From assembly GCF_900108065.1 (NCBI RefSeq), contig NZ_FNVQ01000004.1:1-64000 (forward strand): 64,000 bases of DNA, read 5' to 3'. The stretch is from Marinobacterium lutimaris. Lineage in GTDB: Bacteria; Pseudomonadota; Gammaproteobacteria; Pseudomonadales; Balneatricaceae. Made by a program: the position numbers and the translations under genes. The notes beneath the pieces are model-generated. The model did no database searches. It was not told where the DNA came from and was given only the letters and a program-made list of their open reading frames with translations. Each line of letters opens with the position of its first letter. Within the stretch, counting starts at the first letter, position 1. Shown one piece after another: positions 51,931-59,483 of this stretch.

Positions 51931-52680
51931 CTAGGCGTTGCCGGGTTCCTGCTCATCGGCACTCGGCGCGCCCTTGCCGATCACTCTCACCTCGCTATCC
52001 AGCGGGTTCTTATCGGCAAAGATATCCGCGTACCTCAATGTCGCGTTGGCGTGTTCACGCATGATCGCCTCGGCACGAGTGCCCTGACCGCGGTCGATCG
52101 CATCGAACACCGCATGGTGCTGCATATTGGCGAAATTGAAGCGGCGATACTCCTGCTTCAGATTGTTCTGGTCGAAGGCGATAGAGGTGACTGAAGCAAA
52201 GGGCAGATGCTCGTTGCGCGACATGGCGGAGCCGATGGCGGGGTTACAGCTGGCTTCGATGATCAGGGCATGAAAGCGCTGGTTGATGTCGTGGTAGACC
52301 TCAATATCCTCTTCACTGACGTAGCCCTTGTCGAACAGCTCATCACCCTTGGCGATGCACTCGAGCAGCTCGCGCCGGGTCTCCTCTGACAACCCGAGCT
52401 CTGCAGCCTGACGCGCCGCCAGACCTTCGAGCACGCCACGCACCTCGATAGCTCCGCTGACCTCTTCCTGAGTCACCTCACGCACGCGATAACCGCGCCG
52501 CTCCAGCTTGGTCAGCAGCCCCTCCTGCTCCAGCGCACGAAAGGCGATACGGATCGGCGTACGTGAAACTCCCAGCCGTTCGGCGGTGGGGATCTCAGCG
52601 ATCCGCTCACCGGCCGCCAGTTCGCCGGAAATGATCATCTGCCTCAAAGTGCTCAGCACCCGCTGACCCGCTCTGCTCAT
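51931..52680 (-). CDS. vanR: VanR, FCD-type GntR repressor of vanAB
   Basis: A 249-residue GntR/FCD protein. The winged helix reads IPTAERLGVSRTPIRIAFRAL (about residues 31-50, partial quote). The FCD effector domain contains the metal/ligand histidines in HDINQRFHALIIEA and NMQHHAVFDAIDRG. It is divergent from vanA, and the 380-bp gap holds three ATTGGATCCAAT-like sites, the operator known for Caulobacter VanR. Repression relieved by vanillate is therefore likely. It is a distant paralogue of the GntR at 19758-20435. Confidence 0.9.
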   Translation of the reverse strand: MSRAGQRVLSTLRQMIISGELAAGERIAEIPTAERLGVSRTPIRIAFRALEQEGLLTKLERRGYRVREVTQEEVSGAIEVRGVLEGLAARQAAELGLSEETRRELLECIAKGDELFDKGYVSEEDIEVYHDINQRFHALIIEASCNPAIGSAMSRNEHLPFASVTSIAFDQNNLKQEYRRFNFANMQHHAVFDAIDRGQGTRAEAIMREHANATLRYADIFADKNPLDSEVRVIGKGAPSADEQEPGNA

Positions 52681-52798
52681 GGTTTGTCGCTACCTCGTCT
52701 CTGTTCAGATCTGCTTATCGCACTCATTCAACTGACGCTCGACACATCAGCCCACTAGCTTAGAACCTAAGCCGTCAAAAAAACAATTATGGCACCAG

Positions 52799-53029
52799 GG
52801 TGGATCCAATAAATGCACAGCAATATTCAATTTATAGAACAGCGCAGTGCCGCCGCATAGCGAATTATTTTCATAAAACTCTTTTAAATACATTGAATTA
52901 AGGAAAAATCACGGACCATAAGCAGGAATCGTGGTGTGTAAATACACCTAAAGTACAACTTATTTTTTGGATCCATTACTAGCAGAACACACACAATCTG
53001 GTGCATTATTCGCTCAAATTGGATCCATA
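52799..53029. promoter_or_regulatory. Three VanR-type operators
   Basis: GGTGGATCCAAT (52799-52810), TTTGGATCCATT (52966-52977) and ATTGGATCCATA (53018-53029) each match the Caulobacter VanR operator ATTGGATCCAAT in 10 of 12 positions. The two vanA-proximal sites are 52 bp apart centre to centre, the same distance as the first two operators at 19.6 kb. The rest of 52681-53060 is AT-rich and shows no gene. Confidence 0.75.
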
Positions 53030-53060
53030 AGTAGAACAAACCCAAATTAGGAGCCCTGTC

Positions 53061-54128
53061 ATGTTCCCGAAAAACTGCTGGTATGTCGCTTGTACCCCCG
53101 ACGAATTTGCAGATAAGCCGCTGGCCCGTCAGATCTGCGGCGAACGCATGGCTTTTTACCGCGACGGCGAAGGCAAGGTTGCCGCTGTCGAAGACTTCTG
53201 CCCGCACCGCGGCGCACCGCTCTCCCTCGGTTATGTTGAAGACGGTCAACTGACCTGTGGTTACCACGGCCTGAAAATGGGTCGCGACGGTAAGACCACC
53301 TCCATGCCGAAGCAGCGCGTAGGCGGTTTCCCCTGCGTTAAAAGCTACCCGGTTGAAGAGCGCTACGGCTTTATCTGGGTATGGCCGGGCGATGCTGAAA
53401 AAGCGGACCCGAGCGAAATCCATCACCTGGAGTGGGCGGTCAGCGATGACTGGGCCTACGGTGGCGGCCTGTTCCACATCCAGTGCGATTACCGCCTGAT
53501 GATCGACAACCTGATGGACCTGACCCACGAAACCTACGTGCACTCCACCAGCATCGGTCAGAAAGAGATCGACGAAGCGCCGGTGCGCACCAAGACTGTC
53601 GACGGCGAAGTCCGCACCAGCCGTTACATGGAAGATATCAAGGCGCCGCCGTTCTGGCAGGCCGCTCTGGTAGCCAACGATCTGCCGGCCGACGCCGACG
53701 TGGACCGCTGGCAGGTTTGCCGTTTTACTCCGCCGAGCCACGTTCTGATCGACGTAGGCGTTGCACTGAAAGGTGAAGGCGGCCAGGAAGCACCGGCCGA
53801 CAAACGCGCCAACAGTATCGTCGTTGACTTCATCACGCCGGAAACCGAAACCAGCCACTGGTACTTCTGGGGTATGGCGCGCAACTTCAAGCCGGAAGAT
53901 CAGGCACTGACCGACCAGATTCGCGAAGGCCAGGGCAAGATCTTTACCGAAGACCTGGAGATGCTGGAGCGCCAGCAGCGCAACCTGCTCGAATTCCCGG
54001 AACGCACCCTGCTCAAGCTGGATATCGACGCCGGTGGCGTTCAGGCCCGCCGCATCATCGATCGCATGATCGAGGAAGAGCAGCAGGCGGAACAGGACAG
54101 CAACCTGATCAAGACGGCTTCCGCCTGA
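53061..54128 (+). CDS. vanA: Vanillate O-demethylase oxygenase subunit
   Basis: A 355-residue Rieske oxygenase converting vanillate to protocatechuate plus formaldehyde. It starts MFPKNCWYVACTPDEF after TAGGAG. The Rieske motif CPH (C47, H49) / CGYH (C66, H69) and the mononuclear iron motif DNLMDLTHETYVH are present. It is clearly VanA by its VanR-type operators and the vanB gene downstream. It is closely related to the enzyme at 16275-17336 but lies in a separate transcription unit with another operator type. Confidence 0.94.
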   Translation: MFPKNCWYVACTPDEFADKPLARQICGERMAFYRDGEGKVAAVEDFCPHRGAPLSLGYVEDGQLTCGYHGLKMGRDGKTTSMPKQRVGGFPCVKSYPVEERYGFIWVWPGDAEKADPSEIHHLEWAVSDDWAYGGGLFHIQCDYRLMIDNLMDLTHETYVHSTSIGQKEIDEAPVRTKTVDGEVRTSRYMEDIKAPPFWQAALVANDLPADADVDRWQVCRFTPPSHVLIDVGVALKGEGGQEAPADKRANSIVVDFITPETETSHWYFWGMARNFKPEDQALTDQIREGQGKIFTEDLEMLERQQRNLLEFPERTLLKLDIDAGGVQARRIIDRMIEEEQQAEQDSNLIKTASA

Positions 54129-54202
54129 TCAGCGCCAGTCTGTGCAGTTCCAAAGCAGTCAGCTCCAAGCTATTAAGCGCCAACTTATAACAATAATCCG
54201 GG

Positions 54203-54227
54203 GAGGCGATGCCAGGTGCATCGCCTC
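54203..54227 (+). terminator. Intercistronic hairpin between vanA and vanB
   Basis: GAGGCGATGC (54203-54212) pairs perfectly with GCATCGCCTC (54218-54227), a 10-bp stem with a 5-nt loop. There is no T-run, so it more likely stabilises the vanA 3' end or tunes the vanA:vanB ratio than fully terminates. Confidence 0.5.
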
Positions 54228-54269
54228 TCCTGACAGTTCCGGCCCGCACCTGAGGCCAGGAGAAATGCT

Positions 54270-55223
54270 GTGATCGACGCGAAAGTAACGAAAAAAAGCT
54301 GTGAAACAGCGGATATCTGCCTTATCGAGCTGGCCCGTCCCGACGGTTCTGCTCTCCCCGCCTTCAGTGCCGGTGCCCATATCGACCTGCACCTGGGCAA
54401 TGGACTGATCCGTCAATACTCCCTGTGCAACCACCCCAACGAAGATCATCGCTACGAGATTGCGGTCCTTAACGATCCGGAATCCCGCGGTGGCTCACGC
54501 TTTGTGCATGAAGGCCTGAACGAAGGCGACAGCCTGCAGATCAGCGAGCCGCGCAACCTGTTCCCGCTGGAAGCCAAGGCCGAGCGTCACCTGCTGATCG
54601 CCGGCGGTATCGGTATCACCCCAATCCTCTGCATGGCGGAGCGCCTTGACCACCAGGGCGGCGAGTTCGAGATGCATTACTGCACCCGCACCCCGGAAAC
54701 CACCGCCTTCGTTGAGCGCATCGGCAAGGCTAATTTTGCCAACCGCGTGGAGTTCCACCACAGCCACACCGACAACCCCAGCACCATGGATACCAAGGCG
54801 GTGATGGAAGCCCAGACGGCCGGTACTCACCTGTATGTCTGTGGTCCGAACGGCTTTATGGATCATGTGCTCAATACCGCCCGCGAATGCGGCTGGCCGG
54901 AAGAGCGCCTGCACCGCGAGCACTTTGCCGCCGAAGCGGTAAGTCAGGAAGGCGACACCGCCTTTGAAGTTCAGCTGGCCAGCAGCGGCGATATCATCGA
55001 GATTCCCGCCGACCGCACCGTGCTGGATGTCCTGATGGAGCATGACGTGGATGTGCCCTTCTCCTGCGAAGAGGGCGTCTGCGGCACCTGCGCCGTGCGT
55101 CTGCTGGAAGGCGAGCCGGATCACCGTGACGTGTTCATGACCGACGCAGAGCACGCCGCCAACGAAGAGTTCGCACCTTGCTGTTCGCGTGCAAAGAGCA
55201 AGCGCCTGGTGCTCGATATCTAA
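54270..55223 (+). CDS. vanB: Vanillate O-demethylase reductase subunit
   Basis: A 317-residue reductase for VanA. The GTG start at 54270 is supported by AGGAGA 6-7 nt upstream. An ATG 5 bp before it stops after two codons. Domains are the flavin part with IRQYSLCNH, the NAD part with LLIAGGIGITPILCMA, and the C-terminal [2Fe-2S] with FSCEEGVCGTCAVRLL and the fourth Cys in FAPCCSRAKS. Its iron-sulphur loop (CEEGVCGTC) differs from the CRRGECGLC loop of both reductases at 15-19 kb, so the two loci are separate lineages. Confidence 0.94.
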   Translation: MIDAKVTKKSCETADICLIELARPDGSALPAFSAGAHIDLHLGNGLIRQYSLCNHPNEDHRYEIAVLNDPESRGGSRFVHEGLNEGDSLQISEPRNLFPLEAKAERHLLIAGGIGITPILCMAERLDHQGGEFEMHYCTRTPETTAFVERIGKANFANRVEFHHSHTDNPSTMDTKAVMEAQTAGTHLYVCGPNGFMDHVLNTARECGWPEERLHREHFAAEAVSQEGDTAFEVQLASSGDIIEIPADRTVLDVLMEHDVDVPFSCEEGVCGTCAVRLLEGEPDHRDVFMTDAEHAANEEFAPCCSRAKSKRLVLDI

Positions 55224-55253
55224 AAAGCTATCTGCGTTGCCGAATGCTGCGTT

Positions 55254-55311
55254 AAAAACAGGCTCAAAATGCTCATTTAGTTCACTAAACTCCGCTTTTT
55301 CGCCTGTTTTT
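55254..55311. repeat. REP-like inverted repeat / terminator after vanB
   Basis: AAAAACAGGC (55254-55263) pairs with GCCTGTTTTT (55302-55311). Nested inside is TTTAGT-TC-ACTAAA (55276-55289). The T-run makes it a possible vanAB terminator. The flanking GCGTTAAAAACAGGCTCAAA and GCCTTGCCTCG have the look of a dispersed palindromic element. Confidence 0.6.
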
Positions 55312-55367
55312 GCCTTGCCTCGGCGGCCTCGATAACGCTTTTACATATAATGCGATAAGGCATCCGC

Positions 55368-55391
55368 GGCAGGGGAATCACGTCCCCTGCC
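55368..55391. repeat. Hairpin GGCAGGGGA/TCCCCTGCC
   Basis: A perfect 9-bp stem (55368-55376 with 55383-55391) with loop ATCACG. Followed by CCACCAATTTTCC, it may be a second vanAB terminator. Confidence 0.55.
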
Positions 55392-55486
55392 CCACCAATT
55401 TTCCTTCGCCAACTCCTAAACCGCAGCTTTCAACCCAACCATCTAAGCGCAGGCATATCCCCTTCAGCGCAGCCGAGCATCGCAGA

Positions 55487-55554
55487 CTGAAAGAGAAATA
55501 AGGGAAGGGCTGTTTGAGCGACGAAGGAGCGAGTTTCCCTTCCCGCTCTTTCAG
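55487..55554. repeat. 68-bp imperfect inverted repeat
   Basis: CTGAAAGAG (55487-55495) and CTCTTTCAG (55546-55554) enclose GGGAAGGG (55502-55509) and CCCTTCCC (55537-55544). It has the form of a small dispersed non-coding repeat (MITE- or REP-like). I see no gene inside. Confidence 0.6.
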
Positions 55555-55611
55555 GCGAGAAGCACAGGGAAATCGGCGCAGCCGATCAAGCTGTCGGGGC
55601 GGCTTGGGATT

Positions 55612-55643
55612 ATCAAGGGTCTTGGGCGCCCAAGACCCTTGAT
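55612..55643. repeat. Perfect 32-bp palindrome
   Basis: ATCAAGGGTCTTGGGC (55612-55627) is followed immediately by its exact inverse complement (55628-55643), with no loop. It lies 88 bp past the stop of the leftward MFS gene. Another small inverted repeat (ATCGGC-GCA-GCCGAT, 55572-55586) lies just before it. The whole 55224-55731 gap is non-coding. Confidence 0.7.
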
Positions 55644-55731
55644 TCGCCAGCAGGCGAAACCTGCGTCCAACAATGCACCAGCGCTGAATGCTAAACGACG
55701 TTAAAGAAAGTCCGAGCCGTCGACAGGAGCA

Positions 55732-56922
55732 TCACTGCACCGCCGCATCCGCGCGGGACTCCAGCGCACGCCTGCGCCCGCTCTCCCATACCAGCAGCAT
55801 CGCGATGGCGATCGCCGGCAGCATCAGCAGGTTGAGCACCTCCCAGCCAAACAGCGCCTGCAGCTTGCCGGAGAGCATGGCACCGAGGGCCGAAAAGCCG
55901 AATACGAGGAAGTCGTTCATCCCCTGAACCTTGGCCTTTTCCGCCGGGTAGTAGGTGTGGGTCAGTAGCGTGGTGGCGCCGATAAAGGCGAAGTTCCAGC
56001 CGATACCCAGCGCGACCAGTGAGAGCCAGAAGTGCCAGTAGGTGACACCCAGCTGGTTCAGCAGCACACAAGCCACCAGCAGCAGGCAGCCGCTCTGGAT
56101 CACGCGGGTATCGCCAAAGCGGGCGATCAGTTTGCCGGTAAAGAAAGAGGGCAAAAACATCCCCAGGACATGCCACTGGATAATGCTGGCGGAGCTGCTG
56201 AAGCCGAAACCACAGGCGCTCATGGCTAGCGGTGTCGCGGTCATCACCAGCACCATTACCCCGTAGCCGATGGCACCCGCGGTAACCGCTGCAATCAGTG
56301 CGGGCTGACGCATCAGCTGTGCATAACTGCGGGTTTCACCATGTTTTTCCGCCTGATTGACCGGCGGCAGCGGCAGGCTGGCGATCAACAGAGTGGTGAG
56401 CAGATAAAGCACGATCAGGACATAAAAGGCGCCGAGGTATGCGCTCTCGGGCACTATCCCCTGCGCCCAGGTAGCCAGGTTTGGCCCCAGTATCGCGGCC
56501 AGGACACCGCCGCCCATGACCAGGCCTATCGCCTTGGGGTGCTGCGCCGGTGCGCAGCTCTCTATTGCGGCAAAACGGTATTGCTGGCCAACGCCAATCG
56601 CCATCCCCAGCAGGAAGGTACTGATACAGAACAGGGTGAAATCGGAGTGGGCCAATGAAAATGCGGCGAGCACGGCGCCGCCAATGCCGATCAGGTTGCC
56701 CGAGAGGAAGCCGATTTTGCGGCCAAACAGGCGCATCAACTGGGCTGCAGGCAGAGTCGCGGCCATCAAACCAAGAAACTGCAAAGCAGCGGGCAGAGTC
56801 GCCAGACCCAGATCGGGTGCTATGGCCTGACCGATCAACGCTGTTACCGCCACCAACAGAATATTTCCGGTCACCAGCAGCGCCTGACCCAGCGCAAGAC
56901 CCCATACATTGATCGGTAACAT
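55732..56922 (-). CDS. Major facilitator superfamily transporter
   Basis: A 396-residue, 12-helix MFS transporter. The start MLPINVWGLALGQALLVTGN (56922) is preferred. An upstream in-frame start adds 17 residues including charged ones. The helix 2-3 loop carries the MFS motif A variant LMRLFGRKIGFLSGNLIG, and helix 4 contains LGMAIGVGQQYRFAAIES. Substrate and direction are not recognisable. It stands alone and leftward, diverging from the lipoprotein-protease cluster. Confidence 0.88.
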   Translation of the reverse strand: MLPINVWGLALGQALLVTGNILLVAVTALIGQAIAPDLGLATLPAALQFLGLMAATLPAAQLMRLFGRKIGFLSGNLIGIGGAVLAAFSLAHSDFTLFCISTFLLGMAIGVGQQYRFAAIESCAPAQHPKAIGLVMGGGVLAAILGPNLATWAQGIVPESAYLGAFYVLIVLYLLTTLLIASLPLPPVNQAEKHGETRSYAQLMRQPALIAAVTAGAIGYGVMVLVMTATPLAMSACGFGFSSSASIIQWHVLGMFLPSFFTGKLIARFGDTRVIQSGCLLLVACVLLNQLGVTYWHFWLSLVALGIGWNFAFIGATTLLTHTYYPAEKAKVQGMNDFLVFGFSALGAMLSGKLQALFGWEVLNLLMLPAIAIAMLLVWESGRRRALESRADAAVQ

Positions 56923-57125
56923 GCTATAATCGCCCCTTCTGACAGGCGGCAAATATAACATCCTGATAATCAACTTGCCGTTCGGAAATTCAAATCCCGC
57001 CCATCAGGCTACTGGATCACCCGGTTATTTTTTACACAAAATCAGCACCGCGTGAAACTTTCCGTTTTTCCCCCTGTCTCTTTTTCCCGTCAGCTCTACC
57101 CACTATCAGGAATAGACAATCTCCC

Positions 57126-57935
57126 ATGTTTCACCGCATGTTTAGTTCATCAGCCGTTTCCCGTTACCTCCGTTTTCTGCTTCTTATCCCTGTAACCCTG
57201 GTGCTCTCCGCCTGCGCCCAGGACCGCTATTTCTTCCTGGAGCGCGCCGATCTGGCGCCGATTCAGCAGCAACTGGCCGAGCAACAGGTGGAGATCAGCG
57301 CTCTGAAAGAGCAGAACCAGGCCCAGTTCGATCTGCTGGAAACCCGTCAGCAGCTGCGCCAGAACGACCTCTCCGCTGAGTTCAGGGCGCAACGCACTCT
57401 GCTAGAAAAACAGCAGCAGGCTGCCCGTGAGCCGCGCAACCTGGTCAACCCACAGCAGCCTCCCAGCCATGGCCGTTACCAGGGCAAGCTCGTTGTCGGC
57501 GAACTGGAAAACGTCTACCTGGCGGTGCCAGGGATCGTTTACGAGGCACGCATCGACAGCGGCGCCCAGACCTCTTCGCTGCATGCCACCAATATCGAAC
57601 GCTTCGAGCGTGATGGTGAGCGCTGGGTGCGTTTCGACATAGCCGACCCGGCCACCCAGCAGGAGATTACGCTGGAGCGCAAACTGTCGCGCAACGTGCG
57701 TATCATCCAGGCCTCTGCCGACGAAGCGGAACGCCGTCCGGTGGTCGATCTGCCCTTTATGATCGGAGACCACCGCCAGACCGCCGAATTCACCCTCAAC
57801 GACCGTGAACAGCTGACCTATCCGCTGCTGATCGGACGCAACATCCTGCGTGATGTCATGCTGGTGGATGTGGGTCGTGAGCACGCCACAGAGCTGCCTG
57901 AAGGGCTCGAGCTTGTTGGGGAAGACGACGAATGA
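57126..57935 (+). CDS. Retropepsin-like 'ATP-dependent zinc protease' family lipoprotein
   Basis: A 269-residue protein. The N-terminal hydrophobic segment ends in a lipobox, VLSAC, so the chain should be a lipoprotein anchored at C30 or near it. Residues ~40-105 form a glutamine-rich coiled coil (IQQQLAEQQVEISALKEQNQ). Residues ~120-265 are the RimK-associated Zn_protease/retropepsin-like domain with the active motif RIDSGAQTSSLHATNIE. The next two genes overlap by 4 bp each and encode the 7TM transglutaminase-fold protein and an ATP-grasp ligase. The cluster has been predicted from comparative genomics to modify or cleave peptides. Its substrate is unknown. Confidence 0.88.
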   Translation: MFHRMFSSSAVSRYLRFLLLIPVTLVLSACAQDRYFFLERADLAPIQQQLAEQQVEISALKEQNQAQFDLLETRQQLRQNDLSAEFRAQRTLLEKQQQAAREPRNLVNPQQPPSHGRYQGKLVVGELENVYLAVPGIVYEARIDSGAQTSSLHATNIERFERDGERWVRFDIADPATQQEITLERKLSRNVRIIQASADEAERRPVVDLPFMIGDHRQTAEFTLNDREQLTYPLLIGRNILRDVMLVDVGREHATELPEGLELVGEDDE

Positions 57936-59452
57936 GCCGCCATTCCAAGACGCCGTTCTATATCGCCACGCTGATGCTGATCCTGCTCGGCATCGCACTG
58001 GCCGTGCTGCGCAATCAGAGCATGGGCGTACCCTGGCTGCCGGGTGTGCAGCAGCCGGTCTGGCTGGTTGAAGCACGTATCGACTATCAGGCCTGGGGCG
58101 AGCCGGTCACCGTGAGCCTCAACGTGCCGGATAACGCCCCCGGTTTCGCCACACTGTCGGAACAGGCCGCCTCTCCGGGATATGGTTTTGCCATCACCGA
58201 GCACAAGGGCGATCGTCGCGCAGAATGGACCATCCGCGAAGCAGACGGCCCTCAGACACTCTACTTCAAGACCCGTCTGATCCCTGCCGACAGCGCACCG
58301 AGCCCTGTAGCGAGCACCAAGACGCCGGTTCCTACGCAGATCTTTCTTGAGGAACCGCGCGCCACAGCAGCGCTGACACTGATCGATGAAGCCGGCAGCC
58401 GTTCCAGCACGCCGACCAGCCTCGCCCGTGAACTGATCGCGCTACTGAACAGCCCGAAACCGGATCAGAACACCCAGCTGCTGCTCAGCGATACATCGAA
58501 GATCGATACGCTCTACCAGCTGCTCAACTACGCCAACACCCCGGCGCGTATCGCCGAGGGACTGGTGCTGGAAGATGCGCGCCGCGCCCAGACGCTGCAG
58601 CCCTATCTGCAGATTTTTGACAGCGGCACCTGGGTCACTTTCAACCCGCGTACCGGTGAACAGGGCGTCCCCAGCAACACCCTGCTGTGGCGCCAGCAGA
58701 GCGGCTCTCTGCTCGATGTTACCGGCGGCAGCGATTCCCAGGTTCACTTCTCGATGCTGCGCCAGACGATCCCGGCGCTGCAGGTAGTACGGGCCGAGGC
58801 GGATTCAAACAACCTGGGTGCACTGAGCCTGTATCAGCTGCCGGTGGAACAGCAGAGCATGTTCCGCATGCTGCTGTTGCTGCCTTTTGGCGCCCTGGTG
58901 GTCTGCCTGATGCGGATAATCGTCGGTATCAAGACCTCCGGTACCTTCATGCCGGTACTGATCGCCGTGGCCTTTGTACAGACGTCGCTGCTGCCGGGCA
59001 TCGCCGCCTTTATCAGCGTGGTCACCCTGGGTCTGTTGATGCGCGGCTACCTGTCGAGTCTTAACCTGTTGCTGGTATCGCGAATATCGACGCTGATCGT
59101 ACTGGTGATCTTTATCACCGTGGGGATCAGCGTAATCGGCTATCAGATGGGCTTTGCCACCGGTATGACGGTTACCTTCTTCCCGATGATCATCCTGGCC
59201 TGGACTATCGAACGTGTGTCGATCCTCTGGGAAGAGGAAGGCGCTCACGAAGTTCTGGTACAGGGCGGCGGCAGCCTGCTGGTGGCGGTCATCGCCTACC
59301 TGGTAATGAGCTCACCGCTGGCGGAACACCTGAGTTTCAACTTCCCCGAGCTGCACCTGGTAGTACTGGGCGCCATCCTGCTGCTGGGACAGTACACCGG
59401 CTATAAGCTCACCGAGCTGCGCCGGTTTTCTCCGGTGAGAAAGTACCTGTGA
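57932..59452 (+). CDS. Inactive transglutaminase-fold protein fused to 7 membrane helices
   Basis: A 506-residue protein. One N-terminal helix (FYIATLMLILLGIALAVLRN) leads to a periplasmic transglutaminase-like domain (about residues 35-290) in which the Cys-His-Asp triad is not evident (for example SGTWVTFNPRTGEQGVPSNT). Seven helices follow from about residue 300 (MLLLLPFGALVVCLMRIIVG, SGTFMPVLIAVAFVQTSLLP and more). This is the architecture described as 7TM_transglut. It overlaps the upstream protease gene (ATGA) and the downstream ATP-grasp gene (GTGA), so the three are surely one operon and probably one pathway. Confidence 0.9.
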   Translation: MSRHSKTPFYIATLMLILLGIALAVLRNQSMGVPWLPGVQQPVWLVEARIDYQAWGEPVTVSLNVPDNAPGFATLSEQAASPGYGFAITEHKGDRRAEWTIREADGPQTLYFKTRLIPADSAPSPVASTKTPVPTQIFLEEPRATAALTLIDEAGSRSSTPTSLARELIALLNSPKPDQNTQLLLSDTSKIDTLYQLLNYANTPARIAEGLVLEDARRAQTLQPYLQIFDSGTWVTFNPRTGEQGVPSNTLLWRQQSGSLLDVTGGSDSQVHFSMLRQTIPALQVVRAEADSNNLGALSLYQLPVEQQSMFRMLLLLPFGALVVCLMRIIVGIKTSGTFMPVLIAVAFVQTSLLPGIAAFISVVTLGLLMRGYLSSLNLLLVSRISTLIVLVIFITVGISVIGYQMGFATGMTVTFFPMIILAWTIERVSILWEEEGAHEVLVQGGGSLLVAVIAYLVMSSPLAEHLSFNFPELHLVVLGAILLLGQYTGYKLTELRRFSPVRKYL

Positions 59453-59483
59453 TCAAGCACCTGGAGAAAGTACCTGTGATCAA
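59437..59483 (+). repeat. 20-bp direct repeat duplicating a translation start region
   Basis: GAGAAAGTACCTGTGATCAA occurs at 59437-59456 and again at 59464-59483. The 27-bp period keeps the reading frame. Each copy contains a potential GTG start of the ATP-grasp gene (59449 and 59476). The second copy is preceded by the better Shine-Dalgarno sequence (GGAGAAAG). Confidence 0.8.

Noticed and set aside
56925-56930. TATAAT on the plus strand as -10 box for the lipoprotein gene
   Set aside because: No -35 box at suitable spacing, about 200 bp from the gene, and it overlaps the start region of the leftward MFS gene.
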